From NCBI GenBank assembly GCA_002304945.1, contig DBPQ01000106.1, forward strand, positions 1 to 64,000: a stretch of 64,000 bases of DNA, given 5' to 3'. Under the pieces are notes generated by a model that made no database searches, had not been told where the DNA came from, and saw nothing but the letters and a program-made list of their open reading frames with translations. Both the position numbers and the translations under genes were made by a program. This DNA comes from Actinomycetales bacterium UBA1416 (GTDB lineage Bacteria; Actinomycetota; Actinomycetes; Actinomycetales; Actinomycetaceae). Shown here in pieces: positions 38,731-48,508 of the stretch (position 1 is its first letter; each line of letters opens with the position of its first letter).

Positions 38731-39507
38731 GTGGCAAAGCACCTGTACCTGTCCCTCATCCCCGAGGCACTCATCGCCTCGATGCTCGAACCGGAGGCCT
38801 TCGGCAGCTACTACGCGGTGGGCATGCAGGCCCACGTGCGGGGCGAGGCGATGTTCTTCGAACTGGACCCGGACTACCGGTCGGACGAGTTCCCCTTCGG
38901 TCTCGTGGACGAGCGCCTCGTCATCCAGCCCAACGGTGCGCCGAAGCGCTCGCTGTACCTCTCGATCCACCAGGTGCTCTCCCGGATCCCGGTGGCCGCC
39001 CTCGGGCACCTCTACCTGGTCACCACCGACGGCCGCACGCTCGAACTCCAGCGCTCCGAGTACACCCCCGAGCCGCGCCCCCGCCTGCACCTCTACCAGG
39101 AGTTCTGCCCCATCACCCCCATGGTGGTCAGCAAGCTGGACCCGCACGACTTCAGCAGGGCGATGACCGACCCCGCCAACCCCATCCACGTTCCCCGGAT
39201 CGTCTTCTCCGAGCTGCACCTCGGCGAGCTGGCGACCGACCCCCTCCGCGGGGCCGCCCACGACCTGCCCTACTCGAACATCGCCCACCTGCGTGACGTC
39301 CTCGTCGAGATGCAGGGCAACGAGACCAAGGCTGCCAAGCTGGTACTCAAGCAGGTCAAGGAGGGCGTGCTGTACCGGATGGTGCAGGGCGGCTTCTACG
39401 TCGGGGATCAGACCGATTTCGCCTTCTACCGCTTCCCGAGCCGCGACGAGCTCGAGAACGAGCACCGCGGATGGTGGCGGTCCGCACAGGTCATGTCGCT
39501 GGAGTGA
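38731..39507 (+). CDS. conserved hypothetical protein
   Basis: A 258-residue soluble protein without recognised domain. It begins AKHLYLSLIPEALIAS and contains HLYLVTTDGRTLELQRSEY and CPITPMVVSKLDPHDFS. There are no membrane helices or signal peptide. GTG 38731 follows a purine-rich GAAGAGG stretch. It stands 64 bases before hppA and could share its transcript. Its function is unknown. Confidence 0.7.
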   Translation: MAKHLYLSLIPEALIASMLEPEAFGSYYAVGMQAHVRGEAMFFELDPDYRSDEFPFGLVDERLVIQPNGAPKRSLYLSIHQVLSRIPVAALGHLYLVTTDGRTLELQRSEYTPEPRPRLHLYQEFCPITPMVVSKLDPHDFSRAMTDPANPIHVPRIVFSELHLGELATDPLRGAAHDLPYSNIAHLRDVLVEMQGNETKAAKLVLKQVKEGVLYRMVQGGFYVGDQTDFAFYRFPSRDELENEHRGWWRSAQVMSLE

Positions 39508-39571
39508 GCCCCGCCGGCACGCCGGCCGACCGGACTCCCGCGAGTCGAGTTTCAACCCCCCTGGAGTGAGA

Positions 39572-41770
39572 ATGAACGAGCCAGTCTTCTGGATCGCGCC
39601 CATCGCGGCACTGCTGGCCCTGGCCTTCGCCCTGGTGTTCTACCGCGGCATGGTGGCGCAGGACGAGGGCACCCCGAAGATGATTGAGATCGGCGACCAC
39701 GTCCGCCGCGGCGCCATGGCCTACCTACGCCAGCAGTACAAGGTCATGGGCATCGCCTTCGCGGGTCTCGCCGTGGTCTTCGCGATCCTCGCCTGGGGTC
39801 TGAACGCCCAGAGCGACTGGCTGCCGTTCACGTTCCTGGCCGGTGGGCTGTTCTCCGCCCTCGCGGGCTTCTTCGGCATGCAGACCGCGACCCGGGCCTC
39901 CACCCGCACCGCGGCCGCCGCGCGCACCTCCCTGCCGAATGCGCTCAAGGTCGCCTTCCGCAGCGGTGCGGTCATGGGCCTCGTGGTCGTTGGCCTCGGG
40001 CTCGGCAACATCGTGTTGTGGTTCGCCCTCGCCAACGCCCTCATCCCCGAGGGCAACGACGGTGAAGGCGTCCGGATGGTCCTCATCACGACGACGGTGC
40101 TCACCTTCGGCGTCGGGGCCTCCCTCCAGGCAATGTTCGCCCGTGTGGGCGGCGGCATCTTCACCAAGGCCGCCGACGTCGGTGCCGACCTCGTCGGGAA
40201 GGTCGAGTCCGGCATCCCGGAGGACGACCCCCGCAACCCCGCGGTCATCGCCGACAACGTGGGTGACAACGTGGGCGACGTCGCCGGGATGGGTGCCGAC
40301 CTGTTCGAGTCCTACGTAGGCGCGATCCTCGCCGCCAGCGCCCTGGGCGCGGCCGCCTTCGTGGCAGAGCCGGCCCTGCAGATCAAGGCGGTCGTCGCGC
40401 CCATGGCCATCGCGGGCCTGGGAATCCTCCTGTCCATCGCCGGCGTCTACCTGGTGAGCACCAAGGAGGGTGCCACGCAGAAGGACCTGCTCGCCTCGCT
40501 GTCCCGCGGCGTCAACGTCTCGAGTGCCCTCATCGTCGTGGCGGTCGCCGGCCTGCTGTGGCTCCTCGACGTGCCGAACGTGTGGGGGATGTGGGGCGCC
40601 GTCGTCGCCGGCCTGGTGACGGGCATCGTCGTCGGCCGGGCCACCGAGTACTCCACCTCCGCCAGCTACCGGCCCACGCAGCTCATCGCGAACCAGGCCG
40701 AGGGCGGCCCCGCCACGCTCGTGATCGCCGGGGTGGGCGTTGGCATGCTCTCCACCTCTGTGCCGGTCCTCGCGGTGTCGGCCGGGACCATGCTGTCCTT
40801 CCTGTTCGCCTCCGGCTTCGACCTGTCCCAGATGAACCTGGGCCTGTACGGCGTGGCGATCGCCGCGGTCGGCATGCTCTCCACGCTCGGCATCACGCTG
40901 GCGTCGGACGCCTACGGCCCCATCGCCGACAACGCCGGCGGCAACGCGGAGATGAGCGGACTCGGCTCCGAGGTGCGCGCACGCACCGACGCCCTCGACT
41001 CCCTGGGCAACACCACCGCCGCCACCGGCAAGGGCTTCGCGATCGGCTCCGCCGCCCTCACCGCGCTGGCGCTCATCGCCTCCTACCTCGAGGTGATCCG
41101 CATCGAACTGGTGCGCACCGGAGAGACCGTGCTCGAACTGGACCACGGTGCCACCATCACGACCGCGGAGGCGACCCTCAACGACTTCATCGACTACTTC
41201 AACGTCAACCTGCTGAACCCGGCCGTGCTCGTCGGCGTGCTCCTCGGCGCGATGGTGGCGTTCACGTTCTCCGGGCTCACCGTCCAGGCGGTCGGGCGCG
41301 CGGCGATCCTCATGGTGGAGGAGGTGCGCCGCCAGTTCCGGGAGGACCCGGGCATCCTGCAGGGCAAGTCCCAGCCGGACTACGAGCGGTGCGTCGCCAT
41401 CTCCACCGTGGGCGCGCAGCGCGAGATGATCCTGCCGGCCGTGCTGTCGGTGGCCACACCGGTCGTGGTGGGGCTCCTCCTGGGCGTCGCAGGCGTGATC
41501 GGTCTCCTCATGGGCGGGCTGTCCGCCGGCTTCGCCCTGGCGATCTTCCTCTCCAACTCGGGCGGCGCGTGGGACAACGCGAAGAAGTACATCGAGGAGG
41601 GCCACCACGGCGGCAAGAACTCCCGCGCCCACCGCGCCGCGGTCATCGGGGACACCGTCGGCGACCCGTTCAAGGACACCTCGGGACCGAGCCTCAACAT
41701 CCAGATCAAGCTGATGAGCATCGTCGCTATCGTGATGGCAGGCGTGACCATCTCCTTCGGGCTGCTCTAG
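39572..41770 (+). CDS. hppA: K+-type membrane-bound pyrophosphatase (Na+ or H+ pump)
   Basis: A 732-residue membrane pyrophosphatase with about 16 helices. The PPi-binding signature is [21 protein letters not shown] (read in part: [18 protein letters not shown]) near residue 203, followed by [19 protein letters not shown]. The segment [17 protein letters not shown] near residue 478 has Ala where K+-independent enzymes have Lys, so it should be K+-dependent. It hydrolyses PPi and pumps Na+ or H+ outward; the ion is not decided here. ATG 39572 begins a typical hydrophobic N-terminus after a GGAG site. The stop is shared as CTAG with the convergent gene. Confidence 0.95.
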   Translation: MNEPVFWIAPIAALLALAFALVFYRGMVAQDEGTPKMIEIGDHVRRGAMAYLRQQYKVMGIAFAGLAVVFAILAWGLNAQSDWLPFTFLAGGLFSALAGFFGMQTATRASTRTAAAARTSLPNALKVAFRSGAVMGLVVVGLGLGNIVLWFALANALIPEGNDGEGVRMVLITTTVLTFGVGASLQAMFARVGGGIFTKAADVGADLVGKVESGIPEDDPRNPAVIADNVGDNVGDVAGMGADLFESYVGAILAASALGAAAFVAEPALQIKAVVAPMAIAGLGILLSIAGVYLVSTKEGATQKDLLASLSRGVNVSSALIVVAVAGLLWLLDVPNVWGMWGAVVAGLVTGIVVGRATEYSTSASYRPTQLIANQAEGGPATLVIAGVGVGMLSTSVPVLAVSAGTMLSFLFASGFDLSQMNLGLYGVAIAAVGMLSTLGITLASDAYGPIADNAGGNAEMSGLGSEVRARTDALDSLGNTTAATGKGFAIGSAALTALALIASYLEVIRIELVRTGETVLELDHGATITTAEATLNDFIDYFNVNLLNPAVLVGVLLGAMVAFTFSGLTVQAVGRAAILMVEEVRRQFREDPGILQGKSQPDYERCVAISTVGAQREMILPAVLSVATPVVVGLLLGVAGVIGLLMGGLSAGFALAIFLSNSGGAWDNAKKYIEEGHHGGKNSRAHRAAVIGDTVGDPFKDTSGPSLNIQIKLMSIVAIVMAGVTISFGLL

Positions 41771-42714
41771 CGCCCCTTGCGACCCTTCCGGTCCGCACGG
41801 TCCTCCCGGGCGGTGCGGACCACCAGGGCGCCGGGGCGCACCTCGCAGGCCATGGAGCGCACCTGACCGATCGCGTCGCCGTCGAGTTCCCCCTCGACCG
41901 GCCGGTCCAGGTTCACCTCGACGCGCTCCCCGGTGAGGCGGCGGAGCGACTCGTGCCCGCGCCGGTTGCGGGTGATCAGGCTGAGGAGTGCGGCACCCCA
42001 ACCCAGCACCCCCCGCGGTGCCAGCATGACGGCGTCGAGGATCCCGTCATCGAGCACGGCGTCCGGCATGAGCTCGGCACCGCCCGTGAGCTCGCCGCAG
42101 TTCCCCACCACCACCATGCGGGCGTGCTGGCTGAGCTCGAGGTCCGCCCCGGAGGTCACCGTCACCCGGAAGCCGCGGTGCACCAGCGCCTTCGCGCCGG
42201 ACACCAGGTAGGCCACCCACCCGACCGTGTTCTTCAGCTTCTCGTCAGCGTTCGCCATGGTGTCCGCGTCGACGCCGACGCCGGCCATCACGAGGAACAC
42301 CTCGGGCTCCCGGTCGTCGAACGTCACCATGCCCACGTCCACGGAACGCTGGTCACCGGTCAGGACCACCTCGAGGGCCTCGTCCAGCCTGTCGACCGGC
42401 AGGAGCAGATTCCGGGCGAGCAGGTTGCCCGTCCCTCCCGGGAGGAGACCGATGGGCACCCCGGTGTCGACGAGCGCGCTCGCGACGGCGCGGACCGTGC
42501 CGTCCCCGCCGAGCGGGCACACGATCGTGGCACCCTCCTCCATGGCCTGGCGGGCCTGCCCAGTCCCGGGGTCCTCGACCGTCGTCTCGTACCAGGAGGC
42601 CTCCGGCCAGCCCGCGTCCGCACAGGCGGCGGCGACCTGCTTCCGCACCTTGGTGAGGTCCTCGAACTTGGAGGGGTTCACGACGACGGCGAGCCTGCCG
42701 GGGGATTCGGTCAT
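41767..42714 (-). CDS. diacylglycerol kinase catalytic-domain lipid kinase
   Basis: A 315-residue protein of the DAGK/YegS family. The nucleotide-binding motif [14 protein letters not shown] is near residue 70 and [14 protein letters not shown] near 92, followed by the beta-rich C-terminal domain ([23 protein letters not shown]). It probably phosphorylates diacylglycerol, a related lipid or a sphingosine-like compound at the membrane. It ends tail to tail with hppA, the two TAG codons sharing a CTAG palindrome. The last residues are very basic ([10 protein letters not shown]). Confidence 0.87.
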   Translation of the reverse strand: MTESPGRLAVVVNPSKFEDLTKVRKQVAAACADAGWPEASWYETTVEDPGTGQARQAMEEGATIVCPLGGDGTVRAVASALVDTGVPIGLLPGGTGNLLARNLLLPVDRLDEALEVVLTGDQRSVDVGMVTFDDREPEVFLVMAGVGVDADTMANADEKLKNTVGWVAYLVSGAKALVHRGFRVTVTSGADLELSQHARMVVVGNCGELTGGAELMPDAVLDDGILDAVMLAPRGVLGWGAALLSLITRNRRGHESLRRLTGERVEVNLDRPVEGELDGDAIGQVRSMACEVRPGALVVRTAREDRADRKGRKGR

Positions 42715-42723
42715 GGCCCCAGA

Positions 42724-43560
42724 CTAGTGAGTACGGCTGTCCCAGTGCGCGCCGAGCCGCAGTGCGCGGGAGTCCGGGCCGTGGCCGAAGTCGCGGGTGA
42801 CCGCCACCGGCACGTGGGGCGGCACGACCTCCAGGGCGATCCGTGCCGCCGCGTCCTCACCCTGCTCGCGTTCCAGGGCGGTGAAGGTCCCGAGGAGCAC
42901 ACCAGCGACCACGTCGAGCACACCCATCTGCCGCAACTGGTGGAGCCCGGCCTGCACGGCCCGCGCACCCGCCCCCAGGCTCTCCAGGGCGAGGACGGCG
43001 CCGCGTGGCTCCGGCAGGTGGGGCGTGCCGGCCAGCTTGAGGAGGCAGCGGAGGTTGCCTCCGATCATCGGTCCGGCCATGGCCTCACCACGGACCATGA
43101 CCGTGCGAAGCCGGAACAGGTCGTCCGCGTCCCCGAGGACGGAGGCGCGGAACCGGGCGACCTGGGCGGCGCCGTCGGAACGCACGAGGTTCCGCGGGGA
43201 CCAGAGGTGGGTGGTCCGGCCGGTGCGGGCGTGGAGCGCGTTGGCAAGGGTGGTGAGGTCGGAGTAGCCGAAGAAGGGCGGCCGGGTGGCAGCCTCGAGG
43301 TCGAGGTGCGTGAGCACCCCGCCAGCGAGGTCGCCGCCGGAGACGTCGAGCACGGCCGCGATGCCCGGGTCGCGGCCGAACGCCTCCAGGACGGCCGCCC
43401 GCCCGGCGACGTCACGGTCGTCGAACAGGAGGGGGCTCTCGGTGACGGCGAGACCGATGTCCGCCAGAGCCGCGTGCAGCCGGGCGAGTTCAGGCTCGTC
43501 CCGTTTCGTGAGGCCGTCCGAGCAGGCGACGAGGGCGACCCGGTCACCGGGCCGCAGCAC
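42724..43560 (-). CDS. LD-carboxypeptidase (peptidase S66) family protein
   Basis: A 278-residue S66-family peptidase. It begins with LRPGDRVALVACS, the usual first strand, and has FFGYSDLTTLANALHARTG and APMIGGNL-like GPMIGGNLRCL. The nucleophile Ser expected in a GxSN-type motif of the N-terminal domain reads here as FFGYSDLT. The protein would release the terminal D-amino acid from tetrapeptides in murein recycling, or be an MccF-like homologue. It starts with GTG 43560, almost overlapping the small gene upstream. Confidence 0.75.
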   Translation of the reverse strand: MLRPGDRVALVACSDGLTKRDEPELARLHAALADIGLAVTESPLLFDDRDVAGRAAVLEAFGRDPGIAAVLDVSGGDLAGGVLTHLDLEAATRPPFFGYSDLTTLANALHARTGRTTHLWSPRNLVRSDGAAQVARFRASVLGDADDLFRLRTVMVRGEAMAGPMIGGNLRCLLKLAGTPHLPEPRGAVLALESLGAGARAVQAGLHQLRQMGVLDVVAGVLLGTFTALEREQGEDAAARIALEVVPPHVPVAVTRDFGHGPDSRALRLGAHWDSRTH

Positions 43561-43563
43561 GGT

Positions 43564-43740
43564 TCACACGCCCTTGCCGGGGCTCTCCTGGTTGAGGCCG
43601 CCGGTCAGGGGGTCCTCCGCGGCGTCCGGCTCGAGCGGGAGGCCCTCCTCGATGTTGTGGCGCGGGTCGGTGTCGATGGGGCGGCTGGTGTCCCGCTCGT
43701 CCTCGGGACTGGCGGCGGAGGTGATGTTCTCGGTGCTCAT
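43564..43740 (-). CDS. 58-residue acidic hypothetical protein
   Basis: A small, acidic, apparently disordered protein (begins MSTENITSAASPEDERD). A TAGGCT -10 box seven bases before ATG 43740 predicts a leaderless mRNA, which gives good support for this start. It is followed after three bases by the LD-carboxypeptidase gene and is probably in its operon. No function is recognised. Confidence 0.6.
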   Translation of the reverse strand: MSTENITSAASPEDERDTSRPIDTDPRHNIEEGLPLEPDAAEDPLTGGLNQESPGKGV

Positions 43741-43747
43741 GCGGCAG

Positions 43748-43774
43748 AGCCTAACCCGGCTGATACTTGGTCGC
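43748..43774. promoter_or_regulatory. two divergent leaderless promoters back to back
   Basis: TAGGCT on the minus strand (43748-43753), seven bases from ATG 43740, and GATACT on the plus strand (43762-43767), seven bases from ATG 43775. The two start codons are only 34 bases apart. Confidence 0.55.
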
Positions 43775-44824
43775 ATGATGTCAGAACCGTGGCTGTCGCT
43801 CACCGAGCACCTCGACCGCGCCGCCGATGACGGCGACTTCTCGGGAACGGTGCTCGTCACCGCGGGGGAGGAGACCCTGCTGCACGCCTGTCACGGCATC
43901 GCGAACCGAGCGGCGGGGGTTCCGGTCATGAGGCGCACCCGCTTCGGCGTGGCCTCCCTCTCGAAGATGTTCACGGCCGTGGCCGTCCTCGCCGCGCTCG
44001 ACGACGCCGGCGTGGGTGTCGACGAGCGGGTGGTGGACCTGCTGCCGGAGTGGCGTCGACCCCGCACCCTGGACCCCGGGGTCACCGTCCACCACCTCCT
44101 GACCCACACCTCCGGGATCGGCGACTACGCGGAGGAGGACGAGAACCTGCCCGGGTACGTCCCCGACTACGCCGCCCTGTGGCGGGAGCTGCCCAACTAC
44201 CGGATGCGGCGGCCGGATGACTTCCTGCCGCTGTACTCCGGCCTGCCGGCCGTGCGCCCTCCCGGCGAGGCCTACCACTACTGCAACGCCGGGTTCGTGC
44301 TCCTCGGAGCCCTGCTCGAGGAGTTGACCGGGGAGGAGTTCACCGAGGCGGTCGCGGCCCGGGTGCTGCGGCCTGCCGGAATGCGCCAGAGCGGGTACTT
44401 CGCCCTCGACGAGGCCCTCCCGGACATCGCGTTGGGGTACTTCCCACCCGAACGCCCCGGTGGGCCGTGGCGCTCCAACATCTACTCGATCCCGGTCGTC
44501 GGGGGCGGCGACGGCGGCGCCTTCGTCACGGCGCAGGACCTGGACCGCTTCCTCCGGGCCGTCGCCTCGGGCGGACTGCTGGGAGACGGCACGACGGCGC
44601 GGATGCTCACCCCGCACGCCCAGGTGGAGGAGGGCCTCTGGATGGGGCACGGGGCCTACCTGCGGGGGGATGGCAGCTTCGGGTACGGCGGGGGAGACCC
44701 GGGCGTCGAGGCGATCGCCCGCCACCTGCCGTCCCGTGCCGCGACGATGGTGATCCTCGCCAACCAGGAGGGCTCCCTCGACGCGGTGTACGACCAGGTC
44801 ATCGAGGCCTTCCGGACCCTCTGA
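43775..44824 (+). CDS. serine hydrolase, beta-lactamase/PBP-like
   Basis: A 349-residue class C beta-lactamase-like hydrolase. Catalytic motif SxxK appears as ASLSKMFTAVA near residue 63, YxN as YHYCNAGF near 170, and LLTHTSGIGDY is typical of the family. It has no signal peptide, so it probably acts inside the cell on esters or peptides, not on antibiotics. A leaderless -10 box sets ATG 43775 or 43778 as the start. It is convergent with the GH13-like gene. Confidence 0.85.
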   Translation: MMSEPWLSLTEHLDRAADDGDFSGTVLVTAGEETLLHACHGIANRAAGVPVMRRTRFGVASLSKMFTAVAVLAALDDAGVGVDERVVDLLPEWRRPRTLDPGVTVHHLLTHTSGIGDYAEEDENLPGYVPDYAALWRELPNYRMRRPDDFLPLYSGLPAVRPPGEAYHYCNAGFVLLGALLEELTGEEFTEAVAARVLRPAGMRQSGYFALDEALPDIALGYFPPERPGGPWRSNIYSIPVVGGGDGGAFVTAQDLDRFLRAVASGGLLGDGTTARMLTPHAQVEEGLWMGHGAYLRGDGSFGYGGGDPGVEAIARHLPSRAATMVILANQEGSLDAVYDQVIEAFRTL

Positions 44825-44837
44825 GGTCGGACTCCGT

Positions 44838-46607
44838 CTACTCGGTCTCGAACACCCGCACCTCGAACGGCGCAAGTGCGATGTCGGCCCATCCGTTGCC
44901 GACGCCCACGAGGGGCACCGCCCCCGGCCGCGCCCCCCGCTCCCGCCAACCGTGCCACACCCACGGCACCCCGTACTGCGGGAAGTCCTGGGGTCCCGTG
45001 TTGGCGACCACCACCACCTGGCCGGCGCTCCCGAGCGGCCGTCCCGAGGTGCGGCAGTAGGCGAAGACGCGTGCGCCGCCGTCGTGAGGAGGCAGGTCGA
45101 TGGCGGGGTGGAGATGGAAGACCTCCACCTCGTCCCGGTGCAGCGCCGGGTGCGCGGTCCGGAGGCGGATCAGATCGCCGACTGCCGCGGCCGTCTCCCG
45201 GTGACTCGGGGCAGACGCCCTGTACCAGTGCACGGCCCGTGGTGTCCCGGACCCGGCAGGAGTCGCCGCTCCCTCGGTGTCCCCGAACTCCTCCCCGGCG
45301 AGGAGGAGGGGGATCGTCACGGAGGTGAGGAGCAGCGCGTGGGCGCTGCGCACGCGGTCGAGCGCCTCTCGCAGGAGGTCGTCCTCGTCCTCAGTCGGCC
45401 GGGTGGCACGGAGCACGTCGAGCACGTGGTCGAGGAGGCGGGGCTCTCCGTCGGGCTCGGTCACGAACGCCACGGACCGGGTGAGGCGGTCGAAGCCGCG
45501 GCACGAGACGAGATCGGCGATCCTGCTGCGTCTCGGCGGCTCACCCCAGCCCGGCGTGATGCGGTCGAGGAGGAGCCGGCGGAGCTCGTCCCGATACCCC
45601 GGGTTCCAGGCGGCGTCGACCACCCTCCGGTGGTTCGGGTTGGTGGGGGCGTCGGTGGCCGCCACGGGGCGTACGAGGGCGTCCTCCGCGATGACGGTGA
45701 AGGGCCTGCGCGGGAAGCGCCAGTGCGCTGCCCCGCGCGCCACGTCGCGGAACTGCTGGACGAACTCCCAGTTGTCGAGGGACGCGAAGCCGCGGATGCG
45801 GAACCCATCGATCCGGTAGTCCTCCACCCAGCGGCGGGCGGACTCGAACTGCAGTTCACGCGCCCAGAACTGACCGTCCACCTTCTCCTCGTACTGGAAC
45901 CGGCCGTCCGGGCCGAAGTACCGGTCCGGCGCGAGCACCGCGAGCGGGTTGCCCTCAGTGCGGGCGAGGTCGACCGCGAGGAGCACGCGGATACCCCGGC
46001 GGTGGCACGCCTTGACCAACCAACGGAGGTCCGTGGGGGCACCCATGTCGAGATCGGGCGCGAGGAGGAACCGCGGACCGGTCCGTCGTGCCGCCGTGGC
46101 GGGAGAGTCCTGCACCTCGTCCAGCTCCAGGGCGCTCACACCGAGTGCGGCGAGACGGTCGAGGTGGTCGAATGCCACCTCCTCGAACGTTCCCAGGCGG
46201 GGGTGGGCATCCACCTCCGTCTCGACCCACCGCATCGGCAGGGCGAGGACGACGAGGCGCTCGTCGGGGGCCAGCTCCACTCCCTCGGGAAGCTCATCAC
46301 CCCAGTCGAAACCCTCGTCCTCCGCGCCGTCGCGGATCCGCAGGACGCCCCGGTACCCGCCGAACCTCGTGACCTCGGTGGCGAACGGGTCAGGGATCGG
46401 ATGCGCGCGGTCGCCGTCCAGGACGAACTCGTACTCGTGGGGACCGTCCGGGAGCGCGAGGGCACTGACGTCCGCCTGCCACCAGCCGTCCGGCGTGCGG
46501 GTGAGGGCGTGGTACCGCCAGCGTTCGCCGAACCGGTCCCGGTCCGCCAGCCGCGCGGTGCGGACCTCCACGGAGGCCGCGGCCGGTGCTGGGATCCTGA
46601 TCGGCAT
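44838..46607 (-). CDS. GH13-like protein lacking conserved catalytic residues
   Basis: A 589-residue protein with the architecture of branching-enzyme/trehalohydrolase relatives: an N-terminal CBM48-like domain (about 1-100), a (beta/alpha)8 barrel and a small C-terminal beta domain. The fold is betrayed by LAALGVSALELDEV, VEDYRIDGFRIRGFASLDN, VIAEDAL and LLLAGEEFG. Yet region I, normally DVVxNH, reads LLAVDLARTEG near 209, the nucleophile Asp of GFRxD is Arg (GFRIRGF, near 270), and region IV lacks NHD (FVTEPDGEP near 384). Only the acid/base Glu remains. It probably binds rather than cleaves a glucan. A GGAGGA site fixes ATG 46607. Confidence 0.75.
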   Translation of the reverse strand: MPIRIPAPAAASVEVRTARLADRDRFGERWRYHALTRTPDGWWQADVSALALPDGPHEYEFVLDGDRAHPIPDPFATEVTRFGGYRGVLRIRDGAEDEGFDWGDELPEGVELAPDERLVVLALPMRWVETEVDAHPRLGTFEEVAFDHLDRLAALGVSALELDEVQDSPATAARRTGPRFLLAPDLDMGAPTDLRWLVKACHRRGIRVLLAVDLARTEGNPLAVLAPDRYFGPDGRFQYEEKVDGQFWARELQFESARRWVEDYRIDGFRIRGFASLDNWEFVQQFRDVARGAAHWRFPRRPFTVIAEDALVRPVAATDAPTNPNHRRVVDAAWNPGYRDELRRLLLDRITPGWGEPPRRSRIADLVSCRGFDRLTRSVAFVTEPDGEPRLLDHVLDVLRATRPTEDEDDLLREALDRVRSAHALLLTSVTIPLLLAGEEFGDTEGAATPAGSGTPRAVHWYRASAPSHRETAAAVGDLIRLRTAHPALHRDEVEVFHLHPAIDLPPHDGGARVFAYCRTSGRPLGSAGQVVVVANTGPQDFPQYGVPWVWHGWRERGARPGAVPLVGVGNGWADIALAPFEVRVFETE

Positions 46608-46654
46608 GCTGTCCTCCGTCCGGCCTGCGGCGGGGTGGCCCCGCGCTGGTCAGC

Positions 46655-47236
46655 CTACCGAGACCGCTGGAAGAGGGCAGCCATCTCGTCACGGTCGTAG
46701 AGCCCGTTGAAGACGTCCGAGCGCGGCTCGAGCAGTACGCCGGCCGCGAGCGGTCCCGCGGGGACGGCGTCGAACCCGAGCCGCTCCACGAGCGCCATGA
46801 CGGTGCGGACCGCCTCGGCGTCGTCGCCCGCCACCCCGACGGCGCGCCGACCCGGGGTTCCGGGGGGTGCGGCGTCGTCGTCGAGCTCGTCGGCGCCGAG
46901 GTGATTGAGCGTCTTCACCAGGCGGGCGCACCTCAGGTACCCCTGGACGTACTCGGAGGACGACGGGGCGGCCTCCACGTCCGGAGCAGGCCCGTCCCAG
47001 AGCGGCACGTGGTTCATCGCATCCACCACCACCCTGCCGGCGAACGGCGCCGGGTCCAGTTCCCGGAGCCGGCGGAGCGGCAGGGCGAGCACGACGACGT
47101 CGCTGGAGGCGGCGTCGGCCAGGGCGGCGGGGGAGTCCGAGGAGGAGACCGTGCGCACCTCGAGGCCGGCGTCACGGGCGAGGCGGGCGAGGACGCCGCC
47201 GAGGCGACCGGTGCCGACGATGCCGAGGGAGATCAC
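46655..47236 (-). CDS. NAD(P)/F420-dependent reductase-like dinucleotide-binding protein
   Basis: A 193-residue protein with an N-terminal Rossmann motif (SLGIVGTGRLGGVLARLA) and the NADP oxidoreductase/F420-dependent pattern, including VVDAMNHVPLW and LVKTLNHLGA. It belongs to the F420H2:NADP-oxidoreductase-like group and probably transfers hydride with NADPH or F420. GTG 47236 is chosen as the start because the glycine motif begins at once. Longer starts reach into a gene remnant. Confidence 0.75.
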   Translation of the reverse strand: MISLGIVGTGRLGGVLARLARDAGLEVRTVSSSDSPAALADAASSDVVVLALPLRRLRELDPAPFAGRVVVDAMNHVPLWDGPAPDVEAAPSSSEYVQGYLRCARLVKTLNHLGADELDDDAAPPGTPGRRAVGVAGDDAEAVRTVMALVERLGFDAVPAGPLAAGVLLEPRSDVFNGLYDRDEMAALFQRSR

Positions 47237-47424
47237 CGGTCCTTTGTACCGCGAAACGCCTTGAACATTCGCTGATGGGCGAGAGGTGCCCCCTTCGCGC
47301 GGAGGCGAGCTGCGATGGAGCGTCCACAGGACGATCAACTCCAGCCTGCTGGCCCTCGACCAGATCGTGAACACCGCCGCGCTGTACCGCCACAGGTCCG
47401 AGGGCCAGTTCTCTGTTCCCGGAG

Positions 47425-47565
47425 ATGAACGGCTTCTTCCGGGATTCGAGGCGTCCCCGGCGTTGCCCCGTCGGGGTGGACATCCCGGAGGCGGACTACG
47501 CCTCGCTCGTCACCCTGGCGGACGTGCTGGACTACCTTCAGGAGCGGTTGCCGGAAGCTCGATGA
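47425..47565 (+). pseudogene. remnant of an acyl carrier protein gene
   Basis: The last 30 codons encode a clear ACP helix-III end ([22 protein letters not shown]). The rest of the ACP, including the DSL serine for the phosphopantetheine arm, is absent, and upstream codons from ATG 47425 make no ACP-like sequence. The remnant overlaps the 3' end of the EamA gene on the other strand by 56 bases. The gap 47237-47424 holds no intact gene. Confidence 0.6.
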
Positions 47566-48484
47566 TGGCGGGCGTCTCCTCCGTCTCGTCACGGTGCACG
47601 AGCAGCAGGCCCACGAGGATGGCGGCCCCGCCCACGGCCTGGATCGGCCGGAGGGCCTGGCCGAGCAGCAGCCACGCGTAGCCCACCGCGGCGACCACCT
47701 CGAGGAGGCCGAAGACGGAGGCGACCTTGGACCCGAGGATGCGTGCCCCGGCGGCGCCCGTGAGGTAGGCGGTCACCGAGCTGATCAGCGCCACGCCGAA
47801 CGCCGCCACCCACCACGGGAACTGCTGCCCGCCCAGGGTCACCTCGCCCGGGGGCGCCTCCAGCGGCATCACGCCGACGGCGACCGCGAGCCCGAACACC
47901 ACCGTGGCCACGAGCATCGCCCCGCTCGTGAGCGCGATGGTGGGAAAGCCCTCACGGAGCGAACCGGCCACCACCCAGTAGACCGCCGCCCCGATCGCGG
48001 CCGTCAGGGACCATGCCACGCCCACAGGGTGGACCACCGCGCCCGTGAGGTCGAGAACGAGCAGGAGGCCCGTCATCGCCACCGCGACCCCCGCGACCGT
48101 CAGCCGCCGCGGCCTGTGCCCGTGCCGGACCCACAGCCAGAGGACCACCAGCACGGGGGAGAGGTACTCGATCAGGAGCGCCACGCCCACCGAGAGGTAC
48201 TGCACCGCGGTGAAGTAGGAGAGCTGGGCGAGTGCCACCCCGAACAGGCCGAACAGCACCACCTCACGGCCGTTCTCGGCCAGCAGGTGCCAGCGGCCCC
48301 GGAGGGAGAGGATCCCGGGGACGAGCAGGACGGCGGCGGACACGCCGATGCGGAACAGCACGGCGGCCCCGGGTGTCCAGCCGATGGCGAGCAGCGCGGC
48401 GGCGAAGGTTCCGGAGGTCGCGAAGGTGAGCGCAGACAGCAGGGCGAAGACGGGTCCCAGCGCGGGACGGGGATGGGCACTCAC
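47510..48484 (-). CDS. EamA family transporter
   Basis: A 324-residue DMT-type transporter with ten predicted helices in two EamA halves ([28 protein letters not shown] at the start, given here only in part as [38 protein letters not shown] in the second half). It exports or imports an unknown small metabolite. The GTG at 48484 is six bases from a TAGTGT box, so it is predicted leaderless. The C-terminal tail after HRDETEETP runs into the ACP remnant and is probably not original. Confidence 0.85.
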   Translation of the reverse strand: MSAHPRPALGPVFALLSALTFATSGTFAAALLAIGWTPGAAVLFRIGVSAAVLLVPGILSLRGRWHLLAENGREVVLFGLFGVALAQLSYFTAVQYLSVGVALLIEYLSPVLVVLWLWVRHGHRPRRLTVAGVAVAMTGLLLVLDLTGAVVHPVGVAWSLTAAIGAAVYWVVAGSLREGFPTIALTSGAMLVATVVFGLAVAVGVMPLEAPPGEVTLGGQQFPWWVAAFGVALISSVTAYLTGAAGARILGSKVASVFGLLEVVAAVGYAWLLLGQALRPIQAVGGAAILVGLLLVHRDETEETPAIIELPATAPEGSPARPPG

Positions 48485-48490
48485 GCCACG

Positions 48491-48500
48491 ACACTACAAT
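48491..48500. promoter_or_regulatory. overlapping divergent -10 boxes
   Basis: Within ten bases, the minus strand carries TAGTGT (48491-48496), six bases before the EamA GTG, and the plus strand carries TACAAT (48495-48500), eight bases before the mobB ATG. RNA polymerase cannot use both at once. Confidence 0.6.
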
Positions 48501-48508
48501 CCGTTCCC

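Noticed and set aside
40558..43830. A 1090-codon plus-strand frame spanning hppA and the genes after it
   Set aside because: It crosses several well-recognised genes in other frames, and its product is Arg/His/Gly-rich without any domain.
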